Positions 38,127 through 46,456 of a stretch of DNA of 64,000 nucleotides are shown piece after piece. The position numbers and the translations under genes are program-made. The DNA comes from Arenibacter antarcticus. Its GTDB lineage: Bacteria > Bacteroidota > Bacteroidia > Flavobacteriales > Flavobacteriaceae. The stretch spans positions 3,148,001-3,212,000 of the forward strand of contig NZ_CP166679.1 of the NCBI RefSeq assembly GCF_041320605.1. Direction: 5' to 3'. A model generated the notes under the pieces. That model was given only the letters and a program-made list of their open reading frames with translations, searched no databases and had not been told where the DNA came from. The first letter of the stretch is position 1; each line of letters starts with the position of its first letter.

Positions 38127-40526
38127 ATGACTATTACTAAAGTGAAATATCAGATAAGAATAATGGTTTTGGTACTTGTAATTGGTGCCGCTTTTGTGCA
38201 GATGAATGCTCAAACAAAGAAACAACCTGCAGATTTGGTATATCCACTTCTAGACGCGGCAAATTCACGCTGGTTTTACTTCTCATCGGCAACTAGGCCC
38301 TTTGGAATGGTAAATCTTAGCCCGGATATGGGAGTCGGAGGTGCCTGGGATTCGGGATACCGATACAATAGGGATACTATAAACTTTTTTAGCCATATCC
38401 ACGCCTGGCAATTGTCGGGTATTCCAGTACTTCCTGTTACCGGTGATTTTAAGGGGCATTTAGGGGCCGAAAAATATGGATCGCGTTATTCTCACGAAAA
38501 CGAGGTTGTCAGGGCGGGATATCATTCCGTAGATCTTGAAACTTATGGAATAAAAGCAGAACTGACGGCTACCACACGAGTTGGTTTTCATAGGTATACC
38601 TATCCCGAGGGAAAAGAAAAGTATGTTCTCCTCGATTTGGGAACCCTATTAGGGCCAAGCGGTACTGAAATGGGTTTTGCCAAACAAGTTGGGAAAAATG
38701 AGATTGTAGGGTATGCATTAATGGGAGCTACCAGAAGAAGGCCGAGAGCGACCTATGTATATTATACCATCTTGTTTGATACTCCTTTTGAAACTATGCA
38801 GGCATGGAAGAACGGCAATCTTTTGGGTAATACGAAAAAGTTTGAAGGCAGTGAGGGTGGGGTATATGTCAATTTTAAGGGCAAGGAAGCTCAGACTGTG
38901 CAAATGAAGGTGGCAATATCGTATGTCAGTACGGAACAGGCTGGGCTTAATATGCAAAGCGAACTTCCACACTGGGATTTTGACAAGGTTGCGAGCGATG
39001 CGTTCAATGAATGGAATAGTTGGCTGAGTCGTATCGAAATTGAGGGGGGTACCGAAAAACAACAGTCCCGTTTCTATACAGATCTTTGGCACGCTCTGCA
39101 GGGGCGGAGAATCATCAGCGATTTTAATGGAAAATATAGTGATATGACCGGAGAATCCCCACGCATTGGGCAAATACCCTTGAATAAAAATGGACAACCA
39201 AAGTTCAATCATTATAATTCTGATGCTTTTTGGGGAGCACAATGGACCATTAATACCTTGTGGCATTTGGTGTATCCTGAAGTTTCAGAGGGCTTTGTGA
39301 ACTCTATGTTGATGATGTACGATGACGGTGGACTTATTCCACGGGGTCCTTCCGGAGGGAATTACACCTATGTAATGACTGGGGCATCCTCTACCCCCTT
39401 TATTGTTAGTGCTTATATGAAAGGCATTCGTGGATTTGAGGTCAACAAGGCTTATGAGGGGATTCGGAAAAACGCTCTTCCGGGGGGTATTATGGGGAAA
39501 GCCGGTTATGAACACCATACCGAATTGGGCGGCGGTCTCTCCTATTATATTAACAATGGATATGTTCCGTTTCCCAACCCAGATAAGAATGACGGCTATC
39601 ACAATCAGGGAGCGGGCCAAACCCTAGAATACGCCTATCAAGATTGGTGTCTGTCCCAAATGGCAAAGGCCTTGGGGAAAAATGATGATGCCACCATTTT
39701 TGCAGAAAGAGCTGAAAATTATAAAAATATATGGGATAAAGAGACAGGTTGGATGAGGCCAAAAGAATTGGACGGTAGTTGGATCGAACCTTTCAATCCT
39801 ATTTTGAGCCACCATGGTTTTGTGGAAAGTACCGCCGCACAATCTACTTGGTTCGTGCCTCATGATATGCAAGGTCTTTTTGATTTGATGGGTGGTAGGG
39901 AAAAAGCGGCCCTGAAATTAGATCAGCAATTTGAGATTGGAAATACTCATGATTTTATTTCAAGAACATTTAGGAAAGACCGCTTTGTTAACCAAGCGCT
40001 ACACAATACCTATCTCAATTATGCCAACCAACCTTCAATGCAAGTAGGTTTTATATTCAATTATGCAGGAAAACCATGGTTAACACAGTACTGGACTCGG
40101 GAAGTCGTGGAAAGAATATTCAGCGATCTTGACCCCCAAAATGGATATAATGGTGATGAAGACCAAGGTTTGATGGGAGCTCTATCCGTTTTAATGAAAA
40201 TAGGATTGTTCGAGATGAGGGGCGGTGCAGCATTAAGGCCCAGTTACGATATTGGAAGTCCAATTTTTGATAAAATAACCATCAAGCTCAATAAAAAGTA
40301 TTTTCCTGGAGGTGAGTTTGTGATTGAAACCAAAGACAACTCCTCACAAAACAGATACATTCAATCAGCAACCTTAAACGGTAAATCATTGGACAAGGCT
40401 TGGTTTTATCACGATGAATTGATAAAAGGTGGCAAACTCTATTTGAATATGGGGAATACACCCAATAAAAAATGGGGGAGTGAACCCGAACAACTTCCAA
40501 AATCCATGTCTAAAGAGAATAACTAA
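38127..40526 (+). CDS. GH92 family glycoside hydrolase (alpha-mannosidase type)
   Basis: A secreted enzyme of 799 aa; signal peptide to about residue 30 (FVQMNAQ). GH92 hallmarks include the beta-sandwich N-terminal domain (ATRPFGMVNLSPDMG, YNRDTINFFSHIHAWQLSG, HSVDLETYGIKAELTATTRVG) and the (alpha/alpha)6 barrel with FYTDLWHALQGRR, SDAFWGAQWTINTLWHLVYPE, LEYAYQDWCLSQMAKALG and NGYNGDEDQGLMGALSVLM. Most characterised GH92 enzymes are calcium-dependent exo-alpha-mannosidases, some acting on phosphorylated or modified mannose. Within a sulfatase run it suggests mannose in the target glycan. It follows the sulfatase run after 140 bp and precedes the double DUF1080 gene by 32 bp. Confidence 0.9.
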   Translation: MTITKVKYQIRIMVLVLVIGAAFVQMNAQTKKQPADLVYPLLDAANSRWFYFSSATRPFGMVNLSPDMGVGGAWDSGYRYNRDTINFFSHIHAWQLSGIPVLPVTGDFKGHLGAEKYGSRYSHENEVVRAGYHSVDLETYGIKAELTATTRVGFHRYTYPEGKEKYVLLDLGTLLGPSGTEMGFAKQVGKNEIVGYALMGATRRRPRATYVYYTILFDTPFETMQAWKNGNLLGNTKKFEGSEGGVYVNFKGKEAQTVQMKVAISYVSTEQAGLNMQSELPHWDFDKVASDAFNEWNSWLSRIEIEGGTEKQQSRFYTDLWHALQGRRIISDFNGKYSDMTGESPRIGQIPLNKNGQPKFNHYNSDAFWGAQWTINTLWHLVYPEVSEGFVNSMLMMYDDGGLIPRGPSGGNYTYVMTGASSTPFIVSAYMKGIRGFEVNKAYEGIRKNALPGGIMGKAGYEHHTELGGGLSYYINNGYVPFPNPDKNDGYHNQGAGQTLEYAYQDWCLSQMAKALGKNDDATIFAERAENYKNIWDKETGWMRPKELDGSWIEPFNPILSHHGFVESTAAQSTWFVPHDMQGLFDLMGGREKAALKLDQQFEIGNTHDFISRTFRKDRFVNQALHNTYLNYANQPSMQVGFIFNYAGKPWLTQYWTREVVERIFSDLDPQNGYNGDEDQGLMGALSVLMKIGLFEMRGGAALRPSYDIGSPIFDKITIKLNKKYFPGGEFVIETKDNSSQNRYIQSATLNGKSLDKAWFYHDELIKGGKLYLNMGNTPNKKWGSEPEQLPKSMSKENN

Positions 40527-40558
40527 AAATTTTAATCAACCATTATAATTTAAGAATT

Positions 40559-41944
40559 ATGGCTAAACAAATAATAACTAAAAATTTGAGAACCAAGGTG
40601 TTACTGCTGGCTATGATTTTTTCGGCCGCTTCTATACATGCACAAAATTGGACTAATATGTTCAACGGGAAAAACTTGGAGGGTTGGGAAATCAAGCAAG
40701 GTTCCGCGGAATATAAGGTAGATGGGAATGAAATAATCGGATATTCAAAACTGGGAACCGAAAGTTCTTACCTGTGTACTAAAAAATCCTATGGTGATTT
40801 TATTCTAGAAGTAGATGTTAAAATTGAGGTAGGCTTAAATTCGGGAATTCAGTTTAGAAGCAATTCCCATGTAAACGGGGAAGTATATGGTTATCAAGCG
40901 GAAATAGACGCTTCGGATCGCAAATGGAGTGGAGGTATTTTCGACCAATCAAGAAGAGGATGGGTTTATCCTGTTACCATGAACGAGCCCGGACGGGAGG
41001 CATTTAAAAACGGTGCATGGAATTCGTATCGAATAGAGGCTATTGGAAACACCATCCGTACTTGGATAAATGGGGTGCAAGTGGCAAACTTGGTAGATGA
41101 TATGACCGCGGAAGGCTTTGTAGCCTTTCAAATTCATAAGATAAAAAATAAGAAACAAGAAGGCTTAAAAATTAGATGGAGAGGTGCCCGTATATTGACG
41201 GAAAATGTCGAAAATGAAAGATGGCCTGTCGTTGTACAGGCCACTGAAATAAGTTATTTAAAAAATGAATTGACCCTAAACGAGACCAGAAAGGGTTGGC
41301 GCTTGTTATGGGACGGCAAGACTACCAATGGATGGAAAGGTGCTAAATTAAGTGATTTTCCTGCGTCTGGCTGGGAAATGAAGGATGGCATTCTTTCTGT
41401 TCTCGAGTCCGGAGGTGGTGAAGCAAGAAACGGGGGGGACATCGTTACAAGAGATAGGTTCGAGAATTTCGAATTGGAGCTCGAATTTAGAATTACTCCT
41501 GGAGCCAATAGTGGGATCAAGTATTTTGTGGATACAGCACTTAATAAAGGCGAAGGTTCATCTATAGGTTGCGAATTTCAGATCCTTGATGACAAATTGC
41601 ACCCTGACGCCAAGAAAGGGGTTCATGGCAATAGAACTGTAGGTTCTCTTTACGATTTAATAACAGCAAATAGTTATTCCGAACCGAATAATGAGAAACG
41701 TCCCGTAAGCCCTGAAAAATGGTATAAGGCCCGAATTATTGTACATGATGGTCATGTTGAACATTATTTAAATAACATTAAGGTTGTGGAATACGACAGG
41801 CATTCGCAGATGTTCAATGCTTTGGTCGCTTATAGTAAATATTCAAAATATGAAGGGTTTGGGCAGGCACCGGAAGGTAGAATACTCTTACAAGACCATG
41901 GTAATACAGTTTCATTTAGAAGCATAAAAATTAGAGAAAATTAA
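40559..41944 (+). CDS. Secreted protein with two DUF1080 (3-keto-disaccharide hydrolase) domains
   Basis: A 461-aa tandem protein. After a signal peptide (about 1-29, ends HAQ) the first DUF1080 domain (about 30-218) shows MFNGKNLEGWEIKQG, YGDFILEVDVKIEVGLNSGIQFRSN and GFVAFQIHKI. The second (about 240-461) shows LLWDGKTTNGWKGAK, FENFELELEFRITPGANSGIKYF, GCEFQILDDKLHPDAKKGV and GRILLQDHGNTVSFRSIKIRE. Tandem DUF1080 proteins are common in Bacteroidota sugar loci. The family is associated with cleavage or hydration of 3-keto-glycosides produced by sugar oxidoreductases. It follows the GH92 gene after 32 bp. Confidence 0.9.
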   Translation: MAKQIITKNLRTKVLLLAMIFSAASIHAQNWTNMFNGKNLEGWEIKQGSAEYKVDGNEIIGYSKLGTESSYLCTKKSYGDFILEVDVKIEVGLNSGIQFRSNSHVNGEVYGYQAEIDASDRKWSGGIFDQSRRGWVYPVTMNEPGREAFKNGAWNSYRIEAIGNTIRTWINGVQVANLVDDMTAEGFVAFQIHKIKNKKQEGLKIRWRGARILTENVENERWPVVVQATEISYLKNELTLNETRKGWRLLWDGKTTNGWKGAKLSDFPASGWEMKDGILSVLESGGGEARNGGDIVTRDRFENFELELEFRITPGANSGIKYFVDTALNKGEGSSIGCEFQILDDKLHPDAKKGVHGNRTVGSLYDLITANSYSEPNNEKRPVSPEKWYKARIIVHDGHVEHYLNNIKVVEYDRHSQMFNALVAYSKYSKYEGFGQAPEGRILLQDHGNTVSFRSIKIREN

Positions 41945-42062
41945 CAGACAGCAGACACATGGCATCTGAAATGGACCTAAGGTATTTTAGAGATGAAATG
42001 AAGTTTAGAAAATCGTCATTTCAATTTGTAATAGAATTCGAAATTGACCATAAAACAAGGAT

Positions 42063-43529
42063 ATGTATTATAAACAATCGATGAAAATAGTACTATTATT
42101 CGTGGCCCTGGCCTCTTGTCAATCTAACGTATCAAAGGGACCTTATTTTGGAACGGGAATAAAAATTGGTGAGGTCACTCAATCAGAAGCTATTGTTTGG
42201 GTTCGATTGACTGAAGCGCCCTCGAGGGTTGGAAATAACGCCCCTATGCCGAGTGTTAAATACAAGGATCCAGAAACAGGGGCAATGCTAGAGCGGAAAG
42301 GGAGGCCAGATATCACCCCAGTGGTGAATTTTCCAGAAGGATACAATATAAAAACAATTCAAGGGGCAACACCTGGAAAACAAGGGAAAGCTCGCTTAAA
42401 ATATAAGGTAAAAGGAGTAGGGGAGTGGAAGCAAACGGCGTGGCAATCGGTGAATCCAAAAGCTTCATTTTCAACACAATTTGGTTTGTCCAATCTTTCT
42501 GCTGGAAAGGAATATGAATTGTTGGTGGAAGCCAGTTCGTTGGAAGGGAGCAAAATTAGTGCCTCAATGGAGGGGGGATTTACTACTGCCCCAGCGAAAA
42601 ACGTTGCTGCCAATGTGAATTTTATAGTGACCACAGGTACGGCATATTCTGATGTAGATAGCGATACTGGATATAAAATTTATCCAAGTTCATTGAAATT
42701 AGATCCTGAATTTTTTGTTCATACAGGGGATATAGTGTACTACGATGATTTAGGGAAAACAGAAGACTTAGCACGTTGGCACTGGGAAAGAATGTATAGT
42801 TACCCCAACAATATTGAATTCCATAGACAAGTATCTAGTTATTTTATAAAAGATGACCATGATACCTGGATGAATGATGCCTTCCCAGGGATGAGAACAA
42901 AATTTATGGGTGACTTTACCTATGCCCAAGGCACACAAATATTTCTTGATGAGGTTCCTATGGGAGAAAAGACCTATCGTACAATCCGGTGGGGTAAAGA
43001 CTTGCAGATCTGGTTGCCTGAGGGGCGCGATTTTAGAAGTAAAAATACTATACCAGACGGCCCAGATAAAACGATATGGGGAAAGGAACAAATGGAATGG
43101 TTTAAAAGAACGGTCATTGAATCGGATGCTACTTTTAAAGTTGTAATTAGCCCTACACCAATTGTTGGTCCCGATCGGGGAACCAAAAAGGATAATCATG
43201 CGAATATCGGTTTTCAGGATGAAGGAGAGGCATTAAGAAAATTTATAGGTGAACAAAAAAATATGGTTACTGTTTGTGGTGATCGTCACTGGCAATACGT
43301 ATCCAAAGATGTTAATACAGAAGTCCTTGAATTTAGTTGTGGTCCAGCAAGTGATGCACATGCTGGCGGTTGGGAACAAGAGAATTTTCTTCCTGAACAT
43401 ATTTATCTAAATGTGGTAGGGGGATTTTTAGAAGGAACGGTTTCACGCATCAACGGAAAACCTACCTTGGTTTTTCGACATTATAATCCTGACGGAAATA
43501 TTTTAAATGAATATAAAATAAAAGAGTAA
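42063..43529 (+). CDS. PhoD-like metallophosphatase lipoprotein
   Basis: Exported 488-aa protein of the PhoD alkaline phosphatase/phosphodiesterase group. The signal ends at Cys19 (ALASC); starting at the ATG at 42081 would make it Cys13. N-terminal beta domain: GIKIGEVTQSEAIVWVRL. The metal-binding segments are visible: SDVDSDTGYKIYPSS, FVHTGDIVYYDD, SYFIKDDHDTWMND, and near the end VCGDRHWQYVSK. This matches two-metal phosphoesterases. In a glycan locus it may remove phosphate or a phosphodiester substituent. It is 118 bp after the double DUF1080 gene and 11 bp before the PL22-like gene. Confidence 0.85.
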   Translation: MYYKQSMKIVLLFVALASCQSNVSKGPYFGTGIKIGEVTQSEAIVWVRLTEAPSRVGNNAPMPSVKYKDPETGAMLERKGRPDITPVVNFPEGYNIKTIQGATPGKQGKARLKYKVKGVGEWKQTAWQSVNPKASFSTQFGLSNLSAGKEYELLVEASSLEGSKISASMEGGFTTAPAKNVAANVNFIVTTGTAYSDVDSDTGYKIYPSSLKLDPEFFVHTGDIVYYDDLGKTEDLARWHWERMYSYPNNIEFHRQVSSYFIKDDHDTWMNDAFPGMRTKFMGDFTYAQGTQIFLDEVPMGEKTYRTIRWGKDLQIWLPEGRDFRSKNTIPDGPDKTIWGKEQMEWFKRTVIESDATFKVVISPTPIVGPDRGTKKDNHANIGFQDEGEALRKFIGEQKNMVTVCGDRHWQYVSKDVNTEVLEFSCGPASDAHAGGWEQENFLPEHIYLNVVGGFLEGTVSRINGKPTLVFRHYNPDGNILNEYKIKE

Positions 43530-43540
43530 AATCGAAAAAC

Positions 43541-44926
43541 ATGAATCGAAGTACCTTTATAAAAACAACCTCTGCCGGATTTGCAACTGTTATGTTAGCT
43601 TCTGGACTGTGGTCTTTTGTTCCTAAAAAGGGAATTAAACGCTCCTATAAGTTTGAGTCGTACAGGCCGGGTCGTTTCTTAGCTCCCATAACTTGTGTAA
43701 CACCTGATGATGGCTTTTATGTCCATACTTTTTATGATGTTGTGCCATGGAGTTCCAGCCAAAGATTTTTAACGGTTACAAAATTACCCTACCAAGGGAG
43801 AACCCCGGTTTGGGGAGATACTGCCGAAGTTTGTGTAATCGATCTTGAAAACGAGACTATTCAGACGGTCTATGAGACCAAGGCTTGGTCCTTTCAATTG
43901 GGTGCCAATGTACAATGGGGAGCAACATCCGATAGGTATCTTTATTGCAACGACCTTGTTGATAATAAGCCAGTCTGTGTTCGTATTGACTTGGAAACAG
44001 GTGCTGCCAAAGCTTTTTCTGGAGCTAAATACGATATTTCTACCGATGAAAAATCAATAATAAGTCCCAACCTACTCACTATGAATATCCACCAATACGG
44101 ATATGGCCTTCCAGATCAGGTATTTGGAAAACCAGCTACATTCACTAAAGCGGATATTCTAACCGAAGGATTATGGCAGACTGATTTAGATACCAATAAA
44201 ACAAAACTACTGGTAGGCTTTGATAAATTTCTTGATAGAGTTGAAGGACCAGAAGAAGACCGTTCCTATTACAGAAAAAGTATTCCGTATCTTTTTCACT
44301 CTAAATTCAACAAGCAGAATACACGAATATTACAGGTTTATAGGGGGCTAATGGATGATAAAGGAAGAGATGCATCGCTATTTTCCTTGAACATTGATGG
44401 CAGTAACCTGAAACAATGCCTTACTAGAGACCAATGGAATCAAAAGGCCCGTTTTGGAGGAGGAGGCAACCATCCAAATTGGCATCCAGATGGAGAACAT
44501 ATTATTATGAACTGTATCCCTCGATGGATGGGCTACGAAGATATGTTGTTTTGTCAATTTAAATACGATGGGTCCGATTTCAAAGTGCTTTCAGAAATGC
44601 ATATGGGTAGTGGACATCCAAGTGTGAATTCGGATTCAACTTATTTGCTGGCCGATACTTATCCCAAACAAAAATGGATTCCTTCCCCCAAAGATGAGGT
44701 TCCTATTCGATTGTTAGATCTTAATACAGATGAAGAACAGATGATTTGTTCCGTGTCCACGAATGTGGGCAATAACGGCAATGCCTATAAAAAGGGAGAA
44801 ACGGGTAGTCATTACAAGTTAGACCCCCATCCCGTGTGGAGCCATAACTATAAAAAGGTCTGTTTCAATGGTGCTCCAGAAGGCAAAAGACAAGTATTTA
44901 TTGCTGATTTGAATACTATTATCTAA
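43541..44926 (+). CDS. Oligogalacturonate-lyase-like (PL22 type) seven-bladed beta-propeller, exported
   Basis: A 461-aa protein with an N-terminal export signal (STFIKTTSAGFATVMLASGLW; only one Arg, so not a canonical Tat motif). Repeated blade motifs ending in aromatic/Asp strands carry conserved His residues in the positions used by PL22 metal sites: GGGGNHPNWHPDGEHIIMN, MGSGHPSVNSDSTYLLADTY and LDPHPVWSHNYKKVCFNG. PL22 enzymes normally cleave short unsaturated galacturonides in the cytoplasm. This one is exported, so it may be a divergent lyase or a binding or hydrolytic propeller. It follows the PhoD gene by 11 bp, and a decayed fragment lies immediately downstream. Confidence 0.72.
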   Translation: MNRSTFIKTTSAGFATVMLASGLWSFVPKKGIKRSYKFESYRPGRFLAPITCVTPDDGFYVHTFYDVVPWSSSQRFLTVTKLPYQGRTPVWGDTAEVCVIDLENETIQTVYETKAWSFQLGANVQWGATSDRYLYCNDLVDNKPVCVRIDLETGAAKAFSGAKYDISTDEKSIISPNLLTMNIHQYGYGLPDQVFGKPATFTKADILTEGLWQTDLDTNKTKLLVGFDKFLDRVEGPEEDRSYYRKSIPYLFHSKFNKQNTRILQVYRGLMDDKGRDASLFSLNIDGSNLKQCLTRDQWNQKARFGGGGNHPNWHPDGEHIIMNCIPRWMGYEDMLFCQFKYDGSDFKVLSEMHMGSGHPSVNSDSTYLLADTYPKQKWIPSPKDEVPIRLLDLNTDEEQMICSVSTNVGNNGNAYKKGETGSHYKLDPHPVWSHNYKKVCFNGAPEGKRQVFIADLNTII

Positions 44927-44935
44927 AAGATATAG

Positions 44936-45163
44936 AGTAGGTATCAAGTAACCAAACACACAACACTGAGCAGATATTTCTTAAAGTTTAACATATGTGC
45001 ACTGCTGTTAGTAGGGCCAATACCTGTTCAAGGTCAGGATTCGAAGGCGAAAATTGAGAGGGTGGATTTTAATTATGAAAACCCTAAGGGTTTGAAAAAA
45101 CAAATGACCGATTGGATAATGGAGGCTCCAGTAAAAACGGAATGTAAAGAATCATTAAAATAA
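44936..45163 (+). pseudogene. Truncated remnant of a secreted-protein gene
   Basis: An open frame of 75 codons, bounded by a TAG just before it and TAA at 45161-45163, has no ATG at its beginning. It begins with a recognisable signal-peptide-like segment (YFLKFNICALLLVGPIPVQG) followed by QDSKAKIERVDFNYENPKGL and stops soon after. This looks like the first part of an exported protein that lost its start codon and its remainder. It sits between the PL22-like gene and the SASA esterase, so a deletion in the locus is likely. The parent family cannot be identified. Confidence 0.4.
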
Positions 45164-45206
45164 CAGAATTAAAGGGCACTGCCAACTCAAGTAAATACCT
45201 ACCCGT

Positions 45207-46019
45207 ATGAACGTTTTTAGAAACACCCTATTGTTTTTATTATTACTCCAGATAAATCAATTTGTAACTGCTCAGATTGATGTATATGAAAGGGATAGTA
45301 TTCCAGCTCAAACACCTAAAAATCTGGATATTTATCTAGTAATCGGTCAATCCAATATGGCAGGTAGGGCTACGATCAGAAAAAAAGACAAGGTTATTAT
45401 TGAACATAGTTATCTATTTAAGGGAGATGACACAATTCCTTGGAGTACCACATCAAATCCGCTAAATCGCTATTCAACGGTACGGAAGGATATTAAAATG
45501 CAAGGTTTAAGTCCTGCCTTTTCATTTGTACAATCCATGGCGGCAGATTATCCTAAAAATGAAATTGGGCTTGTAATGAATGCAAGAGGGGGAACAAAAA
45601 TAGTTCAGTGGTTGCCGGGAACTAAATTATATCTGGAGGCAATTAAACAAACTCATAAATCTCTGAAATATGGAAAGTTAAAAGGAGTTATCTGGCATCA
45701 AGGAGAAGGAGACTCCGATCCACTCCGGCTTGACATGTATCTGGGGCGTCTCGAAATACTCATAAATGCAATTCGTGAAGAATTTGATGATCCCACTATC
45801 CCATTTATTGCAGGACAGCTTTATGAAAATGAAGACAGACATGCTTTTAATGAAATGATATTGCAATTACCTGATTTTATAAAAGGAACAGGAGTTGTGA
45901 GTTCAAAAGGTACAAATACCAAAGATGGTACCCATTTTGATTCTGAAAGTATCGTTATTATGGGACATAGATATGCCGCTGAAATGAAAAAATTACAATT
46001 GGAAATAAAATCGAAGTAG
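45207..46019 (+). CDS. Secreted SASA-domain carbohydrate esterase (sialate O-acetylesterase family)
   Basis: SGNH-type esterase of 270 aa. Signal peptide ends at about residue 23 (FVTAQ). Motifs of the SASA (DUF303) family are complete: LVIGQSNMAGR with nucleophile Ser49, GVIWHQGEGDS, and the C-terminal DGTHFDSESIVIMG with the catalytic Asp-His. Such enzymes remove O-acetyl groups from sugars, including xylan, pectin and sialic acids. It would deacylate the target glycan before other enzymes act. Flanked on both sides by decayed coding fragments. Confidence 0.88.
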   Translation: MNVFRNTLLFLLLLQINQFVTAQIDVYERDSIPAQTPKNLDIYLVIGQSNMAGRATIRKKDKVIIEHSYLFKGDDTIPWSTTSNPLNRYSTVRKDIKMQGLSPAFSFVQSMAADYPKNEIGLVMNARGGTKIVQWLPGTKLYLEAIKQTHKSLKYGKLKGVIWHQGEGDSDPLRLDMYLGRLEILINAIREEFDDPTIPFIAGQLYENEDRHAFNEMILQLPDFIKGTGVVSSKGTNTKDGTHFDSESIVIMGHRYAAEMKKLQLEIKSK

Positions 46020-46109
46020 TGGGACTACCTCCATTAAATCTTTTAAAAGAGCTACTATTAGGAAGGTTTATAGTTATATATGAGTTTTCAAGCACTAATT
46101 TAAGTCTAG

Positions 46110-46379
46110 GTTATAATAATAGGTGCCGATGTTGAGGGACCGGTAGATTTGTATTTTAATGGTGTTACAAATAGACAAATATTTCAGGATAACCACCTAA
46201 GGCAGAAATAATTAAACTGTAATATTGGAGTAATTCAGGTTTATTCGGTATGAAAATGGGTTCGAGGAGTTATACTATCCTATGAACTATTTCAAATTGG
46301 TTTACAATTTGAGTATTCAAATGCTCAGGTAAATGCTGCCCAAACGCAATGCATTTTGGACCCTAATTGGAAAAAATAA
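46110..46379 (+). pseudogene. Decayed coding fragments between the esterase and the last sulfatase
   Basis: The 437-bp gap 46020-46456 holds no intact gene but protein-like pieces in shifting frames. One open stretch ending at 46211 reads IIIGADVEGPVDLYFNG. Two overlapping frames around 46230-46379 read ENGFEELYYPMNYFK and FEYSNAQVNAAQTQCILDPN, as if one frame broke into two. No start codon or complete domain is present. I interpret this as remains of one or two lost locus genes. Confidence 0.3.
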
Positions 46380-46456
46380 TTCCGTAAATACCTACTTTGA
46401 AAAACAACGAGCCGAACAATCAATTAAACAGGGATTAAAGAATAAAAAACTCAAAA

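Noticed and set aside
38718-39266. 182-codon minus-strand open frame inside the GH92 gene
   Set aside because: It lies fully antisense to a well-supported GH92 gene, has no recognisable domain and no promoter context; it is a by-product of the coding strand.
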